Source: SG8-41 sp032123035
Lineage (GTDB): Bacteria; Pseudomonadota; Gammaproteobacteria; Burkholderiales; SG8-41
NCBI GenBank assembly: GCA_032123035.1
Contig: JAQBFV010000059.1
Coordinates: 1 to 5,493 of the forward strand
Length of the DNA: 5,493 nt
Direction of reading: 5' to 3'
Shown: positions 1-5,397 of the stretch, piece after piece
Position numbering within the stretch: the first letter of the stretch is position 1
Layout: every line of letters starts with the position of its first letter
Notes under the pieces: model-generated
The model's database searches: none
What the model saw: the letters and a program-made list of their open reading frames with translations, nothing else
What the model was told of the DNA's origin: nothing
Program-made: the position numbers and the translations under genes

Positions 1-53
1 GCCTTGTCGCGCCGCTAAATACTGAATTTTTCCTTTCATCGAGCGACTCCACC

Positions 54-1355
54 TTGGAAACGATCCCCGAGTCCACGCTGTTCATCGCGCTGATCATCCT
101 GCTCGCGATTTCCGGTTTCTTCTCCATTTCGGAGACCAGTATGGTGGCGCTCAATCGCTACCGGCTGAAGCATCTCGTGCAAAGCGGCCATACCGGCGCC
201 AGGCTTGCCTCCCAGCTGCTCGCCCGCACTGACAAGTTCCTGGGCATGGTGCTGTTCGGCAACAACCTGCTCAACGTCGCGACCGCCCTGGTCGTGGGCG
301 AGATCGCCATACGCTATCTCGGCAACAGCCAGGCTGCGTTGCTTGTGGCAACTGCGGCGGCAACGTTCGCCATCCTGGTCTTCAGCGAGATCACCCCGAA
401 GGTGCTCGGTGCAACCTATCCACTGCGCATCGCGCTGCCGGCCAGCTACCTGCTGGTGCCACTGCTTCGAATTGCGCAGCCGGTGGTCTGGTTCGTGAAC
501 CTGTTCGTGCAAGCCCTGCTCTGGCTATTGCGGTTGCGACCGGCGGAGAGCGCCGGCGAGCACAAGCTGTCGATAGAGGAGCTGCGCATGCTCGTGCTGG
601 AGACCGGTTATCTCCCCCAGAAGCACCAGAGCATCCTGCTCAACCTGTTCGACCTCGAGGCGGTCACGGTGGATGACGTCATGGTGCCGCGCAATCACAT
701 CGAAGCGATCGACCTCGATGCGCCGCTCGACGACATTCGCCAGCAAATTGCCACGGCCCATCACCGGCGCCTGCTGGTCTTTCGCGGCCGCCCGGACGAG
801 GTGGTGGGCACTTTGCGGGTCCGCAGCGTGCTCAACCTGGTGCAGAACGAAGAACTGACCAAGGAGCGCCTGCGCGAGATCATTCGCGAACCGTCCTTCG
901 TCCCGGTCGGCACGCCGCTGTTTTCGCAGTTGCAGAATTTCCAGGAGGAACAGGACCGCGTGAGCCTGGTGGTGGACGAGTACGGAGAGCTCATGGGCCT
1001 CGTCACAATGGAGGACATCCTCGAGGAGATCATCGGCGAATTCACAACCCAATCTCCGCTGCAGACCCAGGTCTTCGCCAAGCAGGCCGATGGCAGCGTT
1101 CTCGTCGAAGGCTCGACGCTGCTGCGCGATCTGAACCGCAAACTGGGCTTCGATTTCCCGCTCGACGGGCCGAAGACGTTGAATGGGTTGATCGTCGAAT
1201 ACCTGCGGGATATTCCGGAGCCGAACACCAGTGTCAAGATCGCGGGGCACCCCCTGGAGATCGTTCAGACGCAGGACCGGGTGGTAAAAGCGGTGAGAAT
1301 CGTCCCGCCAGCGGCATCTAAGGGTCGTCCCGGGGTCCCGTCCGAGGAAAAATAG
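54..1355 (+). CDS. HlyC/CorC (CNNM-CBS) family membrane transporter, probable Mg2+/Co2+ efflux protein
   Basis: The 433-residue product has the full architecture of CorB/YfjD-type proteins. An N-terminal CNNM (DUF21) membrane domain spans about residues 5-165, with hydrophobic segments near 8-25, 62-88, 94-112 and 126-160 and the conserved GNNLLN (69-74) and SEITPK (111-116) motifs. A CBS pair follows at about 205-330, with DDVMVPR at 207-213 and VVDEYG at 306-311. A CorC_C domain occupies about 340-417. CBS pairs in this family bind adenine nucleotide and Mg2+, and the family is linked to Mg2+/Co2+ export or homeostasis; the substrate here is inferred. The length matches E. coli YfjD/CorB (a little over 420 residues). 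The start is TTG at 54, the only usual start codon in frame within the window. It places the N-terminus just before the first membrane helix, but the Shine-Dalgarno is weak (GAG at 41-43). The reading frame stays open to base 3, so a longer N-terminus cannot be excluded. Confidence 0.93.
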   Translation: METIPESTLFIALIILLAISGFFSISETSMVALNRYRLKHLVQSGHTGARLASQLLARTDKFLGMVLFGNNLLNVATALVVGEIAIRYLGNSQAALLVATAAATFAILVFSEITPKVLGATYPLRIALPASYLLVPLLRIAQPVVWFVNLFVQALLWLLRLRPAESAGEHKLSIEELRMLVLETGYLPQKHQSILLNLFDLEAVTVDDVMVPRNHIEAIDLDAPLDDIRQQIATAHHRRLLVFRGRPDEVVGTLRVRSVLNLVQNEELTKERLREIIREPSFVPVGTPLFSQLQNFQEEQDRVSLVVDEYGELMGLVTMEDILEEIIGEFTTQSPLQTQVFAKQADGSVLVEGSTLLRDLNRKLGFDFPLDGPKTLNGLIVEYLRDIPEPNTSVKIAGHPLEIVQTQDRVVKAVRIVPPAASKGRPGVPSEEK

Positions 1356-1412
1356 GGACAAATACGCTTTACAAAGCGCTCCCGGAAGTGCATCATTTTG
1401 TCAACAATCGCG

Positions 1413-1439
1413 TCTAACCTATTGGTTAGATAAGCCAAT
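1413..1439 (+). promoter_or_regulatory. Overlapping inverted repeats (possible operator or alternative RNA hairpins) upstream of pilC
   Basis: A perfect 7-bp dyad, TCTAACC (1413-1419) and GGTTAGA (1424-1430), has a 4-base loop. A second stem, 1421-1427 with 1433-1439 (7 pairs including one G-U), has a 5-base loop and uses the same central bases, so the two cannot form together. The second ends one base before the pilC Shine-Dalgarno. A TTGTCA resembling a -35 box lies at 1398-1403, but no convincing -10 box follows at normal spacing. The dyads are seen directly; a role as operator or translational switch is inference. Confidence 0.4.
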
Positions 1440-1440
1440 C

Positions 1441-1445
1441 GGGAG
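1441..1445 (+). promoter_or_regulatory. Ribosome binding site of pilC
   Basis: GGGAG lies seven bases before the ATG at 1453. It is the best Shine-Dalgarno in the window; the other five genes have weak or no recognisable ones. It fixes the pilC start and suggests pilC is independently and efficiently translated. Confidence 0.7.
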
Positions 1446-1452
1446 ATTCAAT

Positions 1453-2682
1453 ATGGCAACTGCCGCAGCGGCCGCCAGAAGAAAGTCGGACGTCAAGGAA
1501 TTCAACTTCAACTGGGTCGGAACGGACCGGGGCGGCAAGACCGTGCGCGGGGAGATGCGCGCAGTTGGCACGGCGCAGGTCAACGCGTTGCTGCGGCGTC
1601 AGGGCATCCGCGTGGTCGAGGTCAAGCGCCGGCGGTTCCGCGGCGGCTCCATTTCCGAGAAGGACATCGCCCTGTTCACCCGGCAGCTGGCCACCATGAT
1701 GAAATCCGGCGTGCCGCTGCTCCAAGCGTTCGACATCGTCGGCAAGGGTAACACCAATGCTGCGGTGTCGAAGCTGCTCTTCGACGTCAAGACCGAAGTC
1801 GAGACCGGATCGAGCCTGAAGCAAGCTTTCGAAAAGCATCCGCTCTACTTCGATGCGCTCTTCTGCAACCTCATCGGCGCGGGCGAAGCCGCCGGTATTC
1901 TCGACAGCCTGCTCGAGCGACTCGCGAGCTACAAGGAAAAGATTCTCGGCATCAAGAGCAAGATCAAAGCGGCGCTGTTCTACCCGGCGGCGATTGTTAT
2001 TGTCGCCTTCGTGATCACGTCGATCATCATGATCTTCGTCATCCCCTCCTTCAAGTCGGTGTTTTCCAGCTTTGGCGCCGACCTTCCGGCCCCGACGCTG
2101 TTCGTGATGGCGGTGTCGGATTTCTTCGTCGAGTACTGGTGGGCAATCTTCGGCGGGGTCGGCTTCGCTGGCTGGTTCTTCTTCTACACCTGGAAACGCT
2201 CGACGAAGATGCAGAGTTTCATGGACCGCGTAATGTTGCGGGTCCCGGTTTTCGGGGGCCTGGTGCGCAAATCGTCGATCGCGCGCTGGACCCGGACCCT
2301 CTCGACGATGTTTGCGGCCGGCGTGCCACTCGTCGAAGCGCTCGATTCGGTGGCGGGCGCGGCGGGCAATTACGAGTACTACGTTGCCACCAAGAAGATT
2401 CAAGCCGATGTATCCACCGGCTCCAGTCTTACCCAGGCGATGGCAACCACCGAGGTCTTTCCGAACATGGTGCTCCAGATGGTGACGATCGGCGAGGAGG
2501 CAGGCTCGCTCGATGCCATGCTCTCCAAGGTCGCAGACTTCTATGAGGCGGAAGTCGATGATGCGGTGGAGGCTCTATCGAGCCTTATGGAGCCGTTAAT
2601 CATGGTGGTGCTGGGCACGTTGATCGGTGGCATGGTGATCGCCATGTACCTGCCCATTTTCAAGATGGGCCAAGCGGTCTAA
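1453..2682 (+). CDS. pilC: Type IV pilus inner-membrane platform protein PilC (T2SS F family)
   Basis: The 409-residue product matches the usual PilC/GspF length of about 400-410. A cytoplasmic N-terminal part carries a basic Ala/Arg/Lys-rich tip (2-12) and the AQVNALLRRQGI segment (41-52). Two T2SF domains follow, at about 74-197 and 277-399, each with the family pattern of FTRQLATMMKSGVPLLQAF (first copy) and WTRTLSTMFAAGVPLVEAL (second). Membrane segments are near 175-199, 225-247 and 380-402. GEAAGILDSLLERLA (144-158) and GEEAGSLDAMLSKVA (347-361) are the matching conserved helices. PilC anchors the machine in the inner membrane and couples the PilB and PilT ATPases to pilin insertion and removal. 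Its neighbour pilD supports a pilus rather than a general secretion role. The expected partner pilB is not in the window. Confidence 0.96.
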   Translation: MATAAAAARRKSDVKEFNFNWVGTDRGGKTVRGEMRAVGTAQVNALLRRQGIRVVEVKRRRFRGGSISEKDIALFTRQLATMMKSGVPLLQAFDIVGKGNTNAAVSKLLFDVKTEVETGSSLKQAFEKHPLYFDALFCNLIGAGEAAGILDSLLERLASYKEKILGIKSKIKAALFYPAAIVIVAFVITSIIMIFVIPSFKSVFSSFGADLPAPTLFVMAVSDFFVEYWWAIFGGVGFAGWFFFYTWKRSTKMQSFMDRVMLRVPVFGGLVRKSSIARWTRTLSTMFAAGVPLVEALDSVAGAAGNYEYYVATKKIQADVSTGSSLTQAMATTEVFPNMVLQMVTIGEEAGSLDAMLSKVADFYEAEVDDAVEALSSLMEPLIMVVLGTLIGGMVIAMYLPIFKMGQAV

Positions 2683-2687
2683 CAACG

Positions 2688-2722
2688 GGATTCAAAACCA
2701 AGGACCCGGGATTCAGGGAATG
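2688..2722 (+). repeat. Degenerate GGATTCA heptamer array (left arm, pilC-pilD gap)
   Basis: GGATTCA occurs at 2688-2694 and again at 2709-2715, exactly 21 bases (three heptamers) apart. The units between and after (AAACCAA, GGACCCG, GGGAATG) keep the 7-base phase and often begin GG. This looks like an eroded tandem array that starts five bases after the pilC stop codon. It is the reverse complement of the TGAATCC array at 2751-2778, and 2707-2717 pairs perfectly with 2763-2773 (11 bp). Confidence 0.6.
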
Positions 2723-2750
2723 CGGCCTTTCGCCTGCCAGCGTTTTTCTT

Positions 2751-2778
2751 TGAATCCTGAATCCTGAATCCCGAATCC
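2751..2778 (+). repeat. TGAATCC tandem heptamer array (right arm) abutting the pilD start codon
   Basis: Four consecutive 7-base units, TGAATCC three times then CGAATCC, end three bases before the pilD ATG. With the inverted copies at 2688-2722 it can fold into a long stem-loop. The perfect core is 11 bp, and an imperfect match continues to about 2698 on the left and 2781 on the right. There is no T-run after it, so it is not a standard terminator. It could stabilise the 3' end of pilC mRNA or hide the pilD start; both are inferences. Confidence 0.75.
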
Positions 2779-2781
2779 TGG

Positions 2782-3642
2782 ATGGTTTTCCTGCAGCTGC
2801 TTCTGACGACTCCCTGGTTGCTGATCACCGCCGCGGTCCTCTTCGGGCTCGTGGTGGGAAGCTTTCTCAATGTGGTGATCCACCGGCTGCCGCGCATGCT
2901 CGAGCAGGGGTGGCGGGCCGAATGCGCGGAGTTGAGCGGAAATTCCCTGCCTGCCGGCGAGACCTATAACCTGGTGCTGCCCCGGTCGCGCTGCCCGCAC
3001 TGTGGGCACCCCATCCGCGCCGTCGAGAACATCCCGGTCTTGAGCTACGTAGCATTGCGCGGGCGTTGCGCCGCCTGCAAGGCACCCATCTCGCTGCGCT
3101 ATCCCGCAGTCGAAGCGTTGGCCGGCGCGCTCGCGGGCTATATTGCCTGGCGCTTTGGCGCGAGCGCTGCCGCGGCGGGCGCAATGCTGTTCGCATGGAC
3201 CATGATCGCCCTCGCGTTCATCGATCTCGATACGTTTTACCTGCCGGACAATCTGACCCTGCCGCTGCTGTGGACGGGCCTGGCGTTCAATATTGGCGCG
3301 ACATTCACGGATCTGACGTCCGCGGTCATCGGCGCCGCAGGAGGCTACCTCGTGCTGTGGGTCGTCTTCTGGGCTTACAAACTCGCCACGGGCAAGGAGG
3401 GAATGGGCTATGGTGATTTCAAGTTGCTCGCAGCGATCGGTGCCTGGCTGGGCTGGAAAATGCTGCCGCTCGTGATTCTGCTGTCGTCGTTCGTTGGCGC
3501 CGTCATCGGCATCGGGCTCATCGTCCTGGCGCGGCGCGGACGAAACGTGCCCATCCCCTTTGGTCCCTATCTCGCGCTCGCCGGCTTGATTGCGTTGTTC
3601 TACGGCGAACAGCTCAACCGGCAGTACATCGATCTCCTCTAG
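2782..3642 (+). CDS. pilD: Prepilin leader peptidase / N-methyltransferase PilD (A24 family)
   Basis: This 286-residue polytopic membrane aspartyl protease cleaves the short basic leader of type IV prepilins and methylates the new N-terminal residue. The N-terminal helix leads into GSFLNVVIHRLP (26-37), the hallmark of the DiS_P_DiS domain. Two cysteine pairs, CPHC (71-74) and CAAC (96-99), form the usual zinc-binding loop of bifunctional enzymes. The peptidase_A24 domain has the aspartates in FIDLD (146-150) followed by PD (155-156), and the second catalytic Asp in GYGD (209-212, D212). About eight hydrophobic segments are present. Length is normal for the family. The ATG at 2782 is preceded by an in-frame TGA at 2758-2760, and the N-terminus aligns with the family pattern, but no Shine-Dalgarno exists; the upstream bases are heptamer repeat. 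PilD usually also serves type II secretion pseudopilins. Confidence 0.96.
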   Translation: MVFLQLLLTTPWLLITAAVLFGLVVGSFLNVVIHRLPRMLEQGWRAECAELSGNSLPAGETYNLVLPRSRCPHCGHPIRAVENIPVLSYVALRGRCAACKAPISLRYPAVEALAGALAGYIAWRFGASAAAAGAMLFAWTMIALAFIDLDTFYLPDNLTLPLLWTGLAFNIGATFTDLTSAVIGAAGGYLVLWVVFWAYKLATGKEGMGYGDFKLLAAIGAWLGWKMLPLVILLSSFVGAVIGIGLIVLARRGRNVPIPFGPYLALAGLIALFYGEQLNRQYIDLL

Positions 3643-3648
3643 TACGCC

Positions 3649-4281
3649 GTGACGCCGTTTTGCGTCGGATTGACCGGCGGCATCGCCTCAGGAAAATCGA
3701 TCGCCGCGACACTCTTCGAGGAACTCGGCGCGGCCGTCGTCGACACCGACGTGATCGCGCATGAACTGACCCAGCCCGGAGCGGGCGTCATGGCGGAAAT
3801 CCGCCGTGTCTTTGGCGCTGCGTTCGTCGCGCCGGATGGCAGCCTCGAGCGCGCTAAGATGCGCCGGCTCGTGTTCAACGATCCAGACGCGAAGGCAAAG
3901 CTCGAGGGCATGCTCCACCCCCTGATCCGGGAGCAGGCGCGCGCGCGAATCGTCGCGGCGCAGCAACCGTATGTGATCGTGGTGGTCCCACTCCTGATCG
4001 AGACCGACGCCTACAGCGATCTAATCCAGCGGGTGCTCGTCGTCGATTGCAGCGAGGAGCAGCAGGTGGCGCGCGCGATGCAACGCAGCCAACTCAAGGA
4101 GAGCGAGGTGCGCGCGATCCTCGCGGCGCAGCTGCCACGAGCGGAGCGCCTCAAGCGCGCCGACGATGTGATCGACAACGATGGCGGTATCGAGGCGCTG
4201 CGCCAGCAGATACACGCGCTGCACGCCAGGTACCTCGCGTTGGCTCAGGCAGCCCGCAAGCGTGATTCAATTCGCGAATAG
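3649..4281 (+). CDS. coaE: Dephospho-CoA kinase
   Basis: The 210-residue cytoplasmic P-loop kinase phosphorylates the 3'-OH of the ribose of dephospho-CoA with ATP, the last step of CoA synthesis. Visible motifs are the Walker A GLTGGIASGKS (7-17), DTDVIAHEL (32-40, the acceptor-binding DxD region), the HP pair (90-91), VVVPLLIE (111-118), and the C-terminal block QLPRAERLKRADDVIDNDG (161-179), all typical of CoaE. Length is normal. The start is GTG at 3649, six bases after the pilD stop, without a clear Shine-Dalgarno. This suggests translational coupling to pilD. GTG is preferred because it places two or three residues before the conserved strand leading into the P-loop. The pairing of coaE with pilD is common in Proteobacteria and does not imply a role in piliation. 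Confidence 0.96.
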   Translation: MTPFCVGLTGGIASGKSIAATLFEELGAAVVDTDVIAHELTQPGAGVMAEIRRVFGAAFVAPDGSLERAKMRRLVFNDPDAKAKLEGMLHPLIREQARARIVAAQQPYVIVVVPLLIETDAYSDLIQRVLVVDCSEEQQVARAMQRSQLKESEVRAILAAQLPRAERLKRADDVIDNDGGIEALRQQIHALHARYLALAQAARKRDSIRE

Positions 4282-4346
4282 GGTCAAAGTGCATGTTAAG
4301 GCCTTTATTTTTTTCGGTTTCTGTTGAATACTAGGCGCAGCGCCCC
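4282..4346 (+). promoter_or_regulatory. AT-rich coaE-zapD gap, possible weak promoter
   Basis: This 65-base gap is clearly richer in A+T than its surroundings. It holds the palindrome AAGGCCTT (4298-4305) and a seven-T run (4308-4314). AATACT at 4327-4332 resembles a -10 box, with a poor TTTATT (4304-4309) at 17-base spacing. A small GC stem (4334-4337 with 4341-4344) covers the only AGG near the zapD start. No strong terminator stem precedes the T-run, so a promoter is slightly more likely than a terminator, but either is weak. Confidence 0.25.
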
Positions 4347-5135
4347 ATGAGCGGCCTCTCTTCGACAGGCGTCAACGCCGTGATCAGTTACGAGTACCCG
4401 TTGAGCGAGCGCGTGCGGACGCTTTTGCGTCTCGAGGATCTGTTTGACCGCGTCGAACATTTCCAGTGCAAGAACGAACACTACGAGCATCACATCGCGT
4501 TGCTGTCGATTTTCGAGATCCTCGACGTTTCAGGTCGCGCCGATCTCAAGTCCGACCTGCTTCAGGAGCTGGAACGCCAGAAACAGGCGCTCGATGGTCT
4601 GCGCGACAATCCGGAAGTCTCGGAATCGGCGCTGGACAACGTGCTGTGGCAGATCGATCAGGCCTCCTCTAAGCTATTCCAGACGTCCGGCAAGATCGGC
4701 CAGGAGCTGCGCGACAATGACTGGCTGATGAGCATCCGGCAGCGGGCGAATATTCCCGGCGGGATGTGCGAGTTCGACCTGCCGTCTTATCACTACTGGC
4801 TGCAGCAGGACCCCGATCAGCACCGGCATGACCTTCAGCTGTGGCTCGCGCCGTTCCTGCCCATACGCGACGCGATCGTAATCGTCCTGCGGCTGTTGCG
4901 CGAGAGCGGCAAAACGACCGCCCACCTCGCACATCAGGGCGTCTACCAGCAGATGATGGCCGGGCGCATCGCTCAGATGGTGAGAATCCGCCTGAAACGC
5001 GAGTACCAATTCGTGCCCGAAATCAGCGCAAACAAGTACGCACTCAACATCCGTTTTACCACGCAGGAGGGGGTGCAGCGCCCCAAGCCGGCCGATACGG
5101 ACGTGGAGTTCGAACTCACCTTTTGCAACCTCTAG
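4347..5135 (+). CDS. zapD: Cell division protein ZapD (FtsZ-ring crosslinker)
   Basis: The 262-residue protein belongs to the ZapD (formerly DUF1342/YacF) family. These are soluble cytoplasmic proteins that bind the FtsZ C-terminal tail and bundle protofilaments in the Z-ring. Conserved features are YEYPLSERVRTLLRLEDLFDR (from 15), a helical region with the EILDVSGRADLKSDLLQELERQ block (57-78), the NIPGGMCEFDLPSYHYWL segment (135-152), and a C-terminal beta-rich part including ANKYALNIRF (228-237). It is slightly longer than E. coli ZapD (247). The ATG at 4347 has only a weak AGG (4333-4335). A GTG at 4380 would begin at residue 12, just before ISYEYP, where several relatives begin, so the first 11 residues are uncertain. 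It sits between coaE and yacG, the standard order in this lineage. Confidence 0.95.
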   Translation: MSGLSSTGVNAVISYEYPLSERVRTLLRLEDLFDRVEHFQCKNEHYEHHIALLSIFEILDVSGRADLKSDLLQELERQKQALDGLRDNPEVSESALDNVLWQIDQASSKLFQTSGKIGQELRDNDWLMSIRQRANIPGGMCEFDLPSYHYWLQQDPDQHRHDLQLWLAPFLPIRDAIVIVLRLLRESGKTTAHLAHQGVYQQMMAGRIAQMVRIRLKREYQFVPEISANKYALNIRFTTQEGVQRPKPADTDVEFELTFCNL

Positions 5136-5172
5136 GAATTTGTCGGACAGCGATCGACAAATTCCTTATTTC
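5134..5172 (+). terminator. Terminator-like hairpin between zapD and yacG
   Basis: A perfect 12-bp stem pairs 5134-5145 with 5155-5166 around a 9-base loop (GACAGCGAT), followed by TTATTT. The 5' arm begins in the last two bases of the zapD stop codon. The stem is half A-T, and the tail is short and interrupted, so termination is probably partial. It ends only 13 bases before the yacG ATG, so it could also affect yacG translation. The dyad is seen directly; termination is inferred. Confidence 0.6.
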
Positions 5173-5179
5173 ATAAGCT

Positions 5180-5392
5180 ATGAATTCACAGCCACGTGGC
5201 GTCGCCTGCCCGACTTGTGGCAAGCCCGTGCCATGGACGCCAGACAATGCCTGGCGTCCATTCTGCTCGAATCGGTGCAAGATGATCGACCTAGGGGCGT
5301 GGGCAACCGAGCGCTACCGCGTACCGGCCATCGAGGACGTGGACCCGCCGGAGACCGCGCCGCCGGACGAGGCTTCGGAGCGCGGAACCTAG
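5180..5392 (+). CDS. yacG: DNA gyrase inhibitor YacG (zinc-binding)
   Basis: The 70-residue protein has four zinc-ligand cysteines, C10 and C13 (CPTC) and C29 and C33 (CSNRC), followed by the family signature KMIDLGAWATERYRVP (34-49). Its tail (51-70) is acidic and proline-rich, presumably disordered. E. coli YacG is 65 residues and binds the GyrB C-terminal region to block DNA binding by gyrase; that function is inferred by homology. The ATG at 5180 is 44 bases after the zapD stop and 13 bases after a strong hairpin. No Shine-Dalgarno is visible (CATAAGCT precedes it), which is odd for a gene behind a terminator-like stem. In related genomes a Nudix hydrolase gene often follows; the window ends before that can be seen. 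Confidence 0.95.
   Translation: MNSQPRGVACPTCGKPVPWTPDNAWRPFCSNRCKMIDLGAWATERYRVPAIEDVDPPETAPPDEASERGT
5233..5261 (+). other. Perfect 11-bp stem-loop inside yacG
   Basis: ATGGACGCCAG (5233-5243) and CTGGCGTCCAT (5251-5261) are exact reverse complements around a 7-base loop. The stem is GC-rich and lies in the coding stretch between the two cysteine pairs (residues 18-28, around W19 and W25). It is a stable RNA or cruciform candidate embedded in conserved codons; function unknown. Confidence 0.55.
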
Positions 5393-5397
5393 TTCCG
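5383..5397 (+). other. Small dyad spanning the yacG stop codon
   Basis: CGGAAC (5383-5388) and GTTCCG (5392-5397) form a 6-bp stem around CTA, overlapping the TAG stop at 5390-5392. No T-run follows; the heptamer array begins directly. Too small to call a terminator with confidence. Confidence 0.3.

Noticed and set aside
1..18. Possible tail of an upstream gene (frame 1 reads five codons, ALSRR, then TAA).
   Set aside because: Five residues cannot be assigned; another frame also ends nearby (TGA at 23-25). A cytochrome c assembly gene often lies upstream in relatives, but nothing here proves it.
674..681. TGACGTCA palindrome.
   Set aside because: It encodes the conserved DDVM motif of the first CBS domain; coding constraint explains it.
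525..1361. Long open frame on the - strand (278 codons) opposite the transporter gene.
   Set aside because: It mirrors a strongly supported + strand gene, has no recognisable domain, and has the His/Arg/Gln-rich composition typical of antisense frames in GC-rich DNA.
1365..1378. CGCTTT/AAAGCG dyad after the transporter stop as a terminator.
   Set aside because: The stem is at most five or six bp with a 2-4 base loop, and no T-run follows.
1398..1431. Full sigma-70 promoter for pilC (TTGTCA at 1398).
   Set aside because: No -10 box better than about 3 of 6 matches at 16-18 base spacing, and no sigma-54 -24/-12 pair was found; kept only as a note on the dyad entry.
1426..2403. Long open frame on the - strand (325 codons) opposite pilC.
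   Set aside because: Charged, low-complexity composition and no family signature; it is the antisense shadow of PilC codons.
2722..2750. Terminator before the T5 run at about 2743-2747.
   Set aside because: The preceding bases give only a 3-bp CGC/GCG stem; too weak to support.
2679..3009. Minus-strand frames crossing the pilC-pilD gap with repeated IQDSGF-like peptides.
   Set aside because: The peptide repeat is just the translation of the heptamer array; no start signal or family match.
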